The notes below the pieces were generated by a model. The model did no database searches and was not told where the DNA came from. It saw only the letters and a program-made list of their open reading frames with translations. From Bacillota bacterium (GTDB lineage Bacteria; Bacillota; Clostridia; Lachnospirales; Lachnospiraceae), in assembly GCA_023415055.1 (NCBI GenBank), contig JAEZLZ010000058.1:124001-188000 (forward strand): 64,000 nucleotides of DNA, read 5' to 3'. The position numbers and the translations under genes are program-made. Below are positions 25,308 through 32,644 of the stretch, one piece after another (the stretch's first letter is position 1; every line of letters starts with the position of its first letter).

Positions 25308-25847
25308 TTATTCTTCCTTTGTAAAATACTTTTTATAATTCTCTTGGCAATGCTCGATAATTTTGATGGCATCCTCCGGTCCTCCGAATTCATTTACCGC
25401 TGTCTGCTTATTCTCCAGCTCCTTGTATACACTAAAGAAATGCTTCATCTCATTAAATATATGGGGCGGCAGCTCATTGATATTCGTATACATATTATAG
25501 GTCGGATCATTAAACGGTATCGCAATGATTTTCTCATCGCCCATACCATTATCAATCATATTCATCACACCTATGGGATAGCAACGTACCAGAGATAAGG
25601 GTTCGATTGCTTCGGAACACAATACCAAAACATCCAATGGATCCTTATCATCACCATATGTTCTGGGTATAAAGCCGTAATTTGCCGGATAATGGGTCGA
25701 GGTATATAGAATTCGGTCCAATATGATATAACCCGTCTCTTTGTCTAGTTCATACTTTTTCTTACTTCCCTTGGAAATTTCTACCACTGCCACAAAATCA
25801 TGAGAATGGATTCGATCCGGATTAATATCATGCCAAATATTATTCAT
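25308..25847 (-). CDS. ppa: Inorganic pyrophosphatase (family I)
   Basis: 179-aa soluble enzyme hydrolysing pyrophosphate to two phosphates, pulling biosynthetic reactions forward. Family I landmarks: VVEISKGSKKKYELD, YPANYGFIPRTYGDDKDPLDVLVL (metal-binding acidic cluster D-x4-... DDKDPLDV) and IIAIPFNDPTY. A C-terminal helix follows (NEMKHFFSVYKELE). Length is normal. It is a single gene. Many related clostridia rely on family II or membrane pyrophosphatases, so a soluble family I copy is worth noting but not unusual. Confidence 0.93.
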   Translation of the reverse strand: MNNIWHDINPDRIHSHDFVAVVEISKGSKKKYELDKETGYIILDRILYTSTHYPANYGFIPRTYGDDKDPLDVLVLCSEAIEPLSLVRCYPIGVMNMIDNGMGDEKIIAIPFNDPTYNMYTNINELPPHIFNEMKHFFSVYKELENKQTAVNEFGGPEDAIKIIEHCQENYKKYFTKEE

Positions 25848-26031
25848 ATCATTATCTTCCTTTCACATTTGAATTCGGAGATATCTATCACAAAGGAGTA
25901 GCATATCCATCCGATTGTCTGGTAATACCATCTCTGTCTCTGATTCTAGCACAGAAACTGACATTTTCCTATTAAAAACTATGATATTTTTCATTTTAGG
26001 AAGGATTTTTAAGGGATACGACAAAAAATTT

Positions 26032-26101
26032 ACCGTTCGTGGCAGAATTTTTACCGTTCAAAGCATTATTTATTGCCATATTATGCATTTCATATTATAT
26101 T
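26032..26101 (+). promoter_or_regulatory. Promoter with LytTR-type direct repeats (site A)
   Basis: Two direct repeats, TTTACCGTTC, begin 21 bp apart (core ACCGTTC at 26032 and 26053). This is the two-turn spacing of AgrA/LytTR sites, whose half-site is roughly [TA][AC][CA]GTTN[AG][TG]. Eleven bases later comes a -35 TTGCCA (26073-26078), a 17-nt spacer and a -10 TATATT (26096-26101). The gene for a LytTR response regulator begins 275 bp downstream. Confidence 0.65.
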
Positions 26102-26106
26102 ATTAG

Positions 26107-26228
26107 TAAATATATAAGATTTTATATATTTACCACACTCTCCCAAGAATAGTAAAACTATTCTCCTCTGTAAAAATAGTTGTATATCCACAAAAAACAG
26201 CATCTGCCCCCACAGGTGCTGTTTTTTT
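26107..26228 (+). ncRNA. Candidate ~120-nt structured small RNA
   Basis: Between the site-A promoter and a strong terminator there is no ATG or GTG with a ribosome site. Three hairpins follow one another: a 9-bp stem AATATATAA/TTATATATT (26109-26130), a 7-bp stem AGAATAG/CTATTCT (26146-26164), and the terminator (26192-26228). The interval is too short for a normal protein gene and ends well before the response regulator's own promoter, so a LytTR-controlled regulatory RNA is a reasonable hypothesis. Alternatively it is just an attenuated leader. Confidence 0.45.
26192..26228 (+). terminator. Terminator upstream of the response regulator
   Basis: Stem CAGCA(T)CTG / CAG(G)TGCTG with A-tract before and seven T after. 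No annotated gene ends here on the plus strand, which is the main reason for proposing a small transcript. Confidence 0.85.
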
Positions 26229-26303
26229 GTTCAAGCGATCCTCATTAAATGCTATTGATAAGGGATATATATTTCTTACGTTTTCCTTAAATTGGAATGC
26301 CAA

Positions 26304-26332
26304 TTGCAATAACGATACTTTTAATGTATAAT
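26304..26332 (+). promoter_or_regulatory. Promoter of the LytTR response-regulator gene
   Basis: -35 TTGCAA (26304-26309), 17-nt spacer, consensus -10 TATAAT (26327-26332), ~44 nt before the GTG start. Confidence 0.65.
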
Positions 26333-26375
26333 ATTGTCAACTATTGTATTTACTTACTTAAGGAGGAGACCGACT

Positions 26376-27068
26376 GTGCGAATTGCCGTATGCGACGATG
26401 ATAAGATTATCCGTAATATAACGGTTCGTTTATTACAGGAATACAGCAGACAGATGTCAATTGATTTTGAGCTTGTGACCTTTGCATCCGGTGAAGAATT
26501 ATTAAGATACCCCGGTGAACTTAATATCATTCTTATGGACATCGAGATGGATGGTATCGACGGAATAGCAACTACCGGCCAATTGCATCAGAAGAATCCG
26601 GATCTGATTGTGATTCTGGTTACCAGCCATGTGAGACGATTTAAAGATGGTTATAAAGTGAATGCTTTTCGCTTCATGACGAAGCCGATTCACAGAGAGG
26701 AGTTTTACGAATATCTGAATGATGCTGTTGCAGAGATTCTTGGAAAGAAAATAATAACCTTAAGAAGGGATGGTGTCGATGTCAATATAAATATCAAGAG
26801 CATCCTTTATATAGCCGCCCTGCAGGGCTATACCGAGGTATGGACAGTAAAGGATACCTATCGCAGTGATAACAGCCTTTCTACCTGGGAGGAACTATTG
26901 GATTCACAGTTATTCTTCCGATGTCATAAGAAATATCTGGTTAATATCAGTCAGATCGAAGAACTGAATGACAACATCAAGTTAAAGAACGGAGCTCTGG
27001 TTGAGGTATCCAGACGTAAGCATCCGAAGCTACGGGAAATATATATCAATTATCAGGTTGCGCATTGA
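26376..27068 (+). CDS. LytTR-family response regulator (AgrA-like)
   Basis: 230 aa. I start at GTG 26376, which follows AAGGAGG by 9 nt and makes the protein begin RIAVCDDD. Receiver domain: acidic pair CDDD at ~5-8, phosphoacceptor D in ILMDIEMDG (~residue 54), VTSH switch Thr and a Lys in MTKP. The C-terminal LytTR DNA-binding domain (ITLRRDGVDVNINIKSILYIAAL, FFRCHKKYLVNISQIEEL, VEVSRRKHPKLREIYINY) binds direct repeats in this family. Its partner kinase follows at 27188. Two candidate target sites flank the pair. Confidence 0.93.
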   Translation: MRIAVCDDDKIIRNITVRLLQEYSRQMSIDFELVTFASGEELLRYPGELNIILMDIEMDGIDGIATTGQLHQKNPDLIVILVTSHVRRFKDGYKVNAFRFMTKPIHREEFYEYLNDAVAEILGKKIITLRRDGVDVNINIKSILYIAALQGYTEVWTVKDTYRSDNSLSTWEELLDSQLFFRCHKKYLVNISQIEELNDNIKLKNGALVEVSRRKHPKLREIYINYQVAH

Positions 27069-27187
27069 TGTTTTGCAAAGTGTATTTATAATTAAGAAGG
27101 GATGCCTTTCTTCGAATCATGTCTTTGTTTTCTTAAAATATAACATAATTAATGAATTGCCATAATACAGTACATGGGGGTGAATGT

Positions 27188-28495
27188 ATGATTGGTATAT
27201 ATTTACTAGAGATTGTCACTGAAATGCTTCGATTTTTTCTGATTTTTCATGGTTTTCTTGGTGTTAATTATCGTAAGGGTATTCATAAGTATGTTCTTGT
27301 GTTATTAGCATTGATAGCCTTTAGCCTTCTTTGTTTTATACCTAATCTTAATATTTTATACCTATCATTTATCATCATAGTAATAAACTTTATCACAACA
27401 CTATTCCTATATGACGAAAAAATCTTTACTCTATCAAAGGTTTTTATTGCTATCTCTCTTGTTACGGTTACCTGGGATAATCTATTTGTGAAGGTGATTA
27501 GTCTCATCTATAATTTTGATGAGACAATCACAACAGAAGCACTATTTCAGCAGAGTTTATGTAACCTTATTTTTATATTAATTTTAGTGATTATCCTGTT
27601 TGTGATAAGGCAGTTTTCCCATTTACATAGGCTGAATTACTATCATTTGTCGAATACTGCCTTTCTGCTATTTCTAAGCAGTATTGCGTTGAACGCTTAT
27701 ATCAACTCCATGACTTATATCATATCACAGAGCGGTATCCCGACGAATACAGGAACCACTTATGTAGCTATGATTCTGCTTTCTATCCTGTTTCAAATTG
27801 TATGTATCTTTCTAATCTACCTGTTCTACTCCCGAGAGCAATATAAGACTCTGAATAAGCTCCGTGAAGAGTACAACGAAAAGCAAATCGATTACTATAA
27901 GACTTTACTGGTTAAAGAAGAAGATACCAGAAAGTTTCGCCATGACATAAAGAACCATTTTATCTGCATTCAGGAGCTTTTAGATACCGGAAAGACCGAG
28001 GAAGCGCAATCCTACATCCGTGATATCAATGAACGCTTTGAGAAGATCACAGGTATCCACGATACCGGTAATGATATCATCAATGCAATCATCAACTATT
28101 ACACGAATAAAGGAAGGGAGGATCATATCCGGATTAAGGTTAAGGGAAGAATATTGCAGGAGCTTAATATACCGATGATGCACCTGAGCACCATCTTTTC
28201 CAATCTAATGTCAAATGCCTACGAAGCAAGCATGAAACTATGCAACGATGAAGATAAGACTATAACAGTGGAAATTCGAGCCGGAGGTACGTATTTGGAA
28301 ATAACCATACAGAATCCCACGGTGCAAAATCGTGCAAAGATAGATGAGAAATTCCTGACGTCTAAGAGTGACCGTAAAAATCATGGTTTCGGAATACGGA
28401 ATATAAAAGAAATACTTTCAAAATATGATGGCGAACTTCAATTAATAGATGATTTAGATCATGTAACAATTCGTGTAATAATGAAAATAGCATAA
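27188..28495 (+). CDS. AgrC-like sensor histidine kinase (GHKL)
   Basis: 435 aa starting at ATG 27188 behind GGGGGTGA; earlier in-frame codons lack a site. Six or so N-terminal membrane helices (residues 1-~215) form a peptide-sensor-like module. A coiled coil follows, then the H-box RKFRHDIKNHF with phosphoacceptor His (~residue 262). The GHKL ATPase domain has FSNLMSNAYEAS (N box) and KNHGFGIRNIKEIL (G box). This is the HPK10 layout used for peptide quorum signals and bacteriocin control. No agrB or agrD is found nearby, so the signal is unknown. Confidence 0.9.
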   Translation: MIGIYLLEIVTEMLRFFLIFHGFLGVNYRKGIHKYVLVLLALIAFSLLCFIPNLNILYLSFIIIVINFITTLFLYDEKIFTLSKVFIAISLVTVTWDNLFVKVISLIYNFDETITTEALFQQSLCNLIFILILVIILFVIRQFSHLHRLNYYHLSNTAFLLFLSSIALNAYINSMTYIISQSGIPTNTGTTYVAMILLSILFQIVCIFLIYLFYSREQYKTLNKLREEYNEKQIDYYKTLLVKEEDTRKFRHDIKNHFICIQELLDTGKTEEAQSYIRDINERFEKITGIHDTGNDIINAIINYYTNKGREDHIRIKVKGRILQELNIPMMHLSTIFSNLMSNAYEASMKLCNDEDKTITVEIRAGGTYLEITIQNPTVQNRAKIDEKFLTSKSDRKNHGFGIRNIKEILSKYDGELQLIDDLDHVTIRVIMKIA

Positions 28496-28524
28496 TTCTC
28501 TACCGACTTACCAAATTCATTCGA

Positions 28525-28593
28525 ACCGTTCACGGACAAGTTTTTACCGGATCATATAGCCCCTCTTGCATTTTACATTATTTTACATATAAT
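28525..28593 (+). promoter_or_regulatory. Promoter with LytTR-type direct repeats (site B)
   Basis: Core ACCGTTC at 28525 and a weaker ACCGGAT at 28546, again 21 bp apart. Eleven bases later comes a -35 TTGCAT (28566-28571), a 16-nt spacer, and a -10 TATAAT (28588-28593). The distance from the second repeat to the -35 is the same 20 bp as at site A. It lies just after the kinase gene and points toward the small ORF at 28660. Confidence 0.55.
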
Positions 28594-28659
28594 GAAAATA
28601 TACCTTCACTAATGATAAAATTATTAATCTATTATTATTATTATGGGAGGCAGAATTAT

Positions 28660-28710
28660 ATGATGAGAATATTTTTAAATGAAATCTGCAGACTTATCTT
28701 AGGTTTATAG
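28660..28710 (+). CDS. Putative 16-residue peptide (MMRIFLNEICRLILGL)
   Basis: Short ORF with an excellent ribosome site (GGGAGG, 9 nt before ATG 28660) located ~65 nt after the LytTR-type promoter B and followed by a terminator at 28784-28826. The peptide is amphipathic-hydrophobic with one Cys and could be a signal or membrane-active peptide controlled by the adjacent two-component system. It does not look like AgrD, and no processing enzyme is near. Alternatively it is the surviving N-terminus of a decayed membrane protein, since the frame downstream of the TAG stays open for some 45 codons. Confidence 0.4.
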   Translation: MMRIFLNEICRLILGL

Positions 28711-28783
28711 TATTTATGGATATCGGGGAAACTGGGGAAACGGGAGTACATAAAAAGAGGACGTGCGCCCCTGGGTGCACAAG

Positions 28784-28826
28784 AAAAGGATGCCACAAAT
28801 ATCATCGATATTGGGACATCCTTTTT
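28784..28826 (+). terminator. Terminator after the small peptide ORF
   Basis: 9-bp stem AAAAGGATG / CATCCTTTT with an inner pairing segment, then T5. It also faces the convergent ABC permease gene. Confidence 0.8.
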
Positions 28827-28888
28827 CTGTCGATTAAGGATAGAATAGAATCTTTCTGTTTTATCCCTATTTGTTTTCAAGGTTTCTT

Positions 28889-29653
28889 TTATAATCTCTT
28901 TCGGTGAAATAATAGGGTTGATAGCAATAAACTCCCCAATATAAACACACCCGTGGTCACTATTGTAGGGATGAGCTTCTCTACTGATACATCGCCCGTC
29001 AAAAGCGCTACATTCTTCGATGCAAGCGTAACCGGATTAATACTCTCCAAGTCCGGGAAGATGTTTAGCAGCAGCATCGAGGCAAGCGCAGCCGCAGAGA
29101 GGATTAAACCGCCGAAATTACCTGCAATTACTGTACTCGATAGTAAGATAAGTGCAATTACCAGGCACCCGAACAGCCAAAGGCAGAAGAAGGAGAATAT
29201 CAGATTCTGAACTGCGGTATCCTCAAACAGATACTCTGTATACCCATAATTCACTGCTGCTGCCACGATATAGGCGAATGTCCAAAGAAGGATCGATGCA
29301 ATGAATTTTGATAATAGTACCGTATATCGGGGCAGGCCTTTCGACAGAATGTTGATTAAGGTTCCTCTTGTCAGTTCATTGGAGAGCACTCCTCCAAAGA
29401 CAAGCAGCATAACCAGAATGCCCATCTGAGTCATATTTTTAAAAAACTGACCATAAGCATCGAGTACTGTCGGTTCCGGTATCACAAGCTTCATCCCCTG
29501 CAGGTCCATCCCTTCAAGTAAATCCGGCAAAAGCTTTGCCAGCACCGGACTCATCAGGCCAAAGAGGAAGAACACCGCTAGCAGTATCAGTGTCTTGTAG
29601 GTCCGTACCTGCTCGATTAATTCCTTTTTTGTAAAGATCAGAAAGCTCTTCAT
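28889..29653 (-). CDS. ABC-2 type exporter permease
   Basis: 254-aa membrane protein with six predicted helices. The first follows a short cytoplasmic start (MKSFLIFTKKELIEQVRTYKTLILLAVFFLFG), a large extracytoplasmic loop lies between helices 1 and 2, and VFGGVLSNELTRGTLINILSKGLPRYTVLLSKFI is typical of ABC-2/NosY-like permeases. Its start overlaps the ATPase stop by 4 bp. It is the last gene of an XRE-PLDc_N-ATPase-permease operon. Substrate unknown; drug, peptide or lipid export are all possible. Confidence 0.88.
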   Translation of the reverse strand: MKSFLIFTKKELIEQVRTYKTLILLAVFFLFGLMSPVLAKLLPDLLEGMDLQGMKLVIPEPTVLDAYGQFFKNMTQMGILVMLLVFGGVLSNELTRGTLINILSKGLPRYTVLLSKFIASILLWTFAYIVAAAVNYGYTEYLFEDTAVQNLIFSFFCLWLFGCLVIALILLSSTVIAGNFGGLILSAAALASMLLLNIFPDLESINPVTLASKNVALLTGDVSVEKLIPTIVTTGVFILGSLLLSTLLFHRKRL

Positions 29654-30567
29654 TGAACCACCTCCAGGAATACGTTCTCGATGGAAGGCTCCATAATCTC
29701 GTAACGCAATAATGTTACCTGCTCTTCGGACAGAAAACGCAAAAGTTGTCCGGCAGCCTGTTCCTGACCGGTTAATTGTATCTTAAGCTTTGAATCCTTG
29801 CCGCTCACACCGGATACAAAGGGTTTCTCATTCAGTTTCTCGATGATCCCTTCCACCTTATAGCCCTGCATCAATTCGACCTCAACAATATCCTTGCGGT
29901 AACTGTTTTTTATATCGGCAACCTTACCCTGCAATATCAGCCTTCCTCCATCCAATATGCCAACACTGTCACAGATACGCTCAACATCGGAAAGAATGTG
30001 TGTGGAGAAAACTACTGTTGTTCTTTCCTTGGCGATAGCCAGGATATCGAGAATTTCTTTTCTTCCCACCGGATCCAGTGCCGATGTGGGCTCGTCACAG
30101 ATCAGCAGCTTTGGTTCGTTTAATAATGCCTGAGCGATTCCCAGCCTCTGTTTCATTCCTCTGGAAAATCCTCGAATTCTCCGATTGGTTTCCTCCAGAC
30201 CAACCAGCTCCAACATCTGTCGGATGCGATTGTTTAGGCTCTCACCCTTTAATCCTGTGATCTCTCCACAAAGTCTAAGGTATTCCTTAGATGTCATATA
30301 TCCGTAAAACTCGGGGACATCGGGCAGATATCCGATAAAACGGTTCGTTTGTGCATTACCATAGATTACCTTCTCATCACAGACCCTAATCTCTCCGGAA
30401 TCCGGACGAAGAAAGCCAAGAATCATCTTCATGGTAGTCGTCTTTCCTGCTCCGTTTTTTCCTAGGAATCCAAATACAGCATGCTCTTCAACTTGAAAGC
30501 TAAGATCCTTAATTACCGATAAGTCCCCAAAGCTCTTATTCACCTGCTTCAATTCAATTACGTTCAT
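29650..30567 (-). CDS. ABC exporter ATP-binding protein
   Basis: 305 aa. Walker A GKNGAGKTTTMK (~37), Q-loop, signature GFSRGMKQRLGIAQAL (LSGGQ-type variant), Walker B LLICDEPTSALDP, H-loop FSTHI. A ~90-residue C-terminal extension ends in MEPSIENVFLEVVQ, standard for ABC-2 exporter ATPases such as CcmA/NatA relatives. It overlaps both neighbours by 4 bp, indicating tight translational coupling with the permease and the small PLDc_N protein. Confidence 0.93.
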   Translation of the reverse strand: MNVIELKQVNKSFGDLSVIKDLSFQVEEHAVFGFLGKNGAGKTTTMKMILGFLRPDSGEIRVCDEKVIYGNAQTNRFIGYLPDVPEFYGYMTSKEYLRLCGEITGLKGESLNNRIRQMLELVGLEETNRRIRGFSRGMKQRLGIAQALLNEPKLLICDEPTSALDPVGRKEILDILAIAKERTTVVFSTHILSDVERICDSVGILDGGRLILQGKVADIKNSYRKDIVEVELMQGYKVEGIIEKLNEKPFVSGVSGKDSKLKIQLTGQEQAAGQLLRFLSEEQVTLLRYEIMEPSIENVFLEVVQ

Positions 30568-30782
30568 TCGTCTTCACCCCTGCCCAAAGTAAAGTATAGG
30601 ATTGGTCCGATGATCTGCAGGCACACAACCAAAATCGCCCAGATGATACGGTTACCAAATCGGTAGCGTTTATGACGAAGTACATGAATCAAGGCAGTAA
30701 TCATCAAAAGCATCTCGATAAGTACGATCGGTACCAAAAACGGTAAGTATTTCATAATTTCATCAGCAGACATTGCATTCAT
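30564..30782 (-). CDS. Small PLDc_N-domain membrane protein
   Basis: 72 aa with two transmembrane helices (residues ~13-33 and ~44-64) and the sequence ALIHVLRHKRYRFGNRIIWAILVV, the phospholipase-D N-terminal membrane module found in short stand-alone proteins beside ABC exporters. It carries no catalytic HKD motif. Coupled by overlap to the ATPase gene. Function unknown; probably an accessory subunit of the exporter. Confidence 0.8.
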   Translation of the reverse strand: MNAMSADEIMKYLPFLVPIVLIEMLLMITALIHVLRHKRYRFGNRIIWAILVVCLQIIGPILYFTLGRGEDE

Positions 30783-30813
30783 TTCTATTCCTCCCTTTTC
30801 TTATATACCATTT

Positions 30814-31917
30814 CTATTTCTCAAGCTTTCTCTTAATACGTGAAAACCGTTCGTCTGATTCCAGAATCGCAAATGCAGGATTCGCCAGTACACTGCTTCT
30901 CAGATCTCTTCGGATCAGCTCCATCTGTCTCGGTGCATCAATTTCCACATCAACCGAGGTAAAATATCCCTCCAATGCATCAAAAATGTGGTTTCCATGG
31001 AGATAAATCGTCTCCTTATCGAGCTTAAGAATGAGATCCGAGTAGATCTCTAAGATTGCTATCGCTTTATCTTGATTGCCTTGCTTTGCATAAGCGGTTG
31101 CTCCGCTCAGATAGATATTGACAAGCAAGGACGGTGATAGTGACTCGAGGTCAAAGAGCTCGCAAAGCGACAAGAAGATTCGATAATACTCGTCAAGCCT
31201 CCCCGGCTCATCTGTATACATCATAAAATAATCCGGTACAGCCCCCAGCATCGTCACAAGGCTGACGTAAGTAAAACCTTGCAGATATTCTATAGCTTTC
31301 TCCTTTTCTCCCTTCATCTGATATGCTTTCACCAGAATGCTCTCCGGACTCATGAGTGGCACACCCTGCTTCTCCATCAGATCGATGGCTTCCTGCGGTC
31401 TCCCAAGGCTCATGTGACATACCGCCTGCATCTGTGTAGACAACCTTGCCAGATGAGACTCCTCACTGTTCTTCTCTATCCTTTGAAAAAGCTCAAGGGA
31501 ACGTTCCAGGATCTGCATCGTTCGCTCCGTTGTTCCGGCAAGATTGCAATGATTAATTAGCAAGGCGCCGATCTGGAATTGCAATTCCCAACAAGAAAAA
31601 TATTTACGAAGATATTCCTCACACTCCGTATATACTTGTTCAAACGGTTCCTTCGTAAAGGATTGACTTAACCGATGGTATAGCTTACGAATATCCGCCT
31701 TCGGCATCTGAGGCTCATAACCAATTAACTCATCAATGCTGATATCAAAATAGGAAGCAAGAATGGGAAGTAAAAGAATATCCGGATAGCTCTGACCGGA
31801 TTCCCATTTGGAAACGGCAGGCTTTGATACTCCGAGATGGTTCGCTAATTCCTCTTGCGTGATTCCCCGTTCCCTTCTCTTTGCCGCTAAGATGGTGCCA
31901 AGTTTAATTTCCTTCAT
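30814..31917 (-). CDS. XRE-family regulator with C-terminal TPR-like helices
   Basis: 367 aa. Residues ~5-60 are a Cro/CI helix-turn-helix (LGTILAAKRRERGITQEELANHLGVSKPAVSKWESGQSYPDI). The remaining 300 residues are helical and repeat-like (QMQAVCHMSLGRPQEAIDLMEK, GATAYAKQGNQDKAIAILEIYSD), resembling the TPR-type peptide-sensing halves of larger XRE regulators. It leads the exporter operon, 31 nt before the PLDc_N gene, and is probably its regulator. Palindromes upstream at 32058-32094 could be its operators. No cognate peptide gene was found. Confidence 0.85.
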   Translation of the reverse strand: MKEIKLGTILAAKRRERGITQEELANHLGVSKPAVSKWESGQSYPDILLLPILASYFDISIDELIGYEPQMPKADIRKLYHRLSQSFTKEPFEQVYTECEEYLRKYFSCWELQFQIGALLINHCNLAGTTERTMQILERSLELFQRIEKNSEESHLARLSTQMQAVCHMSLGRPQEAIDLMEKQGVPLMSPESILVKAYQMKGEKEKAIEYLQGFTYVSLVTMLGAVPDYFMMYTDEPGRLDEYYRIFLSLCELFDLESLSPSLLVNIYLSGATAYAKQGNQDKAIAILEIYSDLILKLDKETIYLHGNHIFDALEGYFTSVDVEIDAPRQMELIRRDLRSSVLANPAFAILESDERFSRIKRKLEK

Positions 31918-32057
31918 CCATCAATCCTCCCTATTTTCTATTACTGTTTTCTATTTCTATTCATTCCGTTACTGTTGTGTTTTTTCATTTCTTATTCTAT
32001 TCATGCTGTTTCCTGTAGTTATTGTAGATCAGATTCCGATTCGTTACAATGGAGTTA

Positions 32058-32094
32058 AAGTTAACTTGCGTTAATTTTTTTAACCATTGGTTAA
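32058..32094. promoter_or_regulatory. Two palindromes upstream of the XRE gene
   Basis: AAGTTAACTT (32058-32067) is a perfect 10-bp palindrome. TTAACCATTGGTTAA (32080-32094) has perfect 7-bp arms around one base. Both contain GTTAA units and lie ~140 nt before the XRE start, so they may be its binding sites. No clear promoter was identified next to them. Confidence 0.4.
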
Positions 32095-32156
32095 CACTAT
32101 GTGTTGCATTGAAAAGTATGCCCGCCTGGCTCAGCCGGCGATAGCCGTATTAAAAA

Positions 32157-32235
32157 GAGGCTGCCACATCATATTTAACGATTGGAAGACCGATGGATTG
32201 GCTCCCAAGGTTAAACCTTAATGCGACAGCCCCTA
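32157..32235. mobile_element. MITE-like 79-bp element or imperfect terminator
   Basis: Imperfect 14-bp terminal inverted repeats: AGAGGCTGCCACAT at the left and ATGCGACAGCCCCT at the right, matching at 11 of 14 with the rest allowing G-U pairs. The GGCTGTCGCA-type end resembles ends of several insertion-sequence families. There is an internal palindrome (AAGGTTTAACCTT on the minus strand) and no coding capacity. The left end abuts TTAAA. In the minus direction the left arm ends in a T5 run, so a terminator is the main alternative. Confidence 0.35.
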
Positions 32236-32361
32236 AACCTCGAATGTGAAAACACCATCCTGGTGAAAAGGTGCAGTTCCTAAAGTATATTAATTGTATA
32301 AGTAAAACTACACTCCGGCAACTTCATTTATTTCATTTATCTTAGCAAAGGTATCGATTAA

Positions 32362-32568
32362 TCATACCCGAAACATGATGTCATCTCTTTTATGCTCCAG
32401 CATCCTCCAATTCTCACTAAGTGCCATTCCGGAGTAACCGGAATATTGAAAGAAGCCTCGTTTATCAACCGTATCAAATAGTTCCTCTCCAACTTCCGTA
32501 ATATCCTCAATCAGACGATGGAAATGCGGGTGGTAAGTCCATGCACCATCAAAAAACGCATACTACCG
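32362..32568 (-). pseudogene. C-terminal remnant of an unidentified protein
   Basis: The minus strand is open for 68 codons with protein-like composition (HPHFHRLIEDITEVGEELF, DTVDKRGFFQYSGYSG, SENWRMLEHKRDDIMFRV then TGA) but has no start codon; a stop (TAG) closes it upstream and a terminator follows the neighbouring operon. I do not recognise the family. It is most likely the tail of a deleted gene. The rest of 32236-32361 shows nothing clear. Confidence 0.45.
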
Positions 32569-32581
32569 GTCACACGAATAC

Positions 32582-32613
32582 AAAAACTGCCAGGCAATGC
32601 TGCCTGACAGTTT
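32582..32613 (-). terminator. Terminator of the PTS operon
   Basis: Minus strand stem AAACTGTCAGGCA / TGCCTGGCAGTTT (one mismatch) followed by a T-run, ~30 nt after the ptsI stop. Confidence 0.85.
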
Positions 32614-32644
32614 CTGTCTCACACACAAAAATAAAAAGAAAGTT

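Noticed and set aside
26000..28900. A complete agr quorum-sensing locus
   Set aside because: No agrB-like protease or agrD-like precursor is present on either strand.
28716..28907. 63-codon plus-strand ORF (MDIGETGETG...) with a CAPGCTRKGC segment that might suggest a modified peptide
   Set aside because: It has no ribosome site, runs straight through a strong terminator and into the convergent ABC permease gene.
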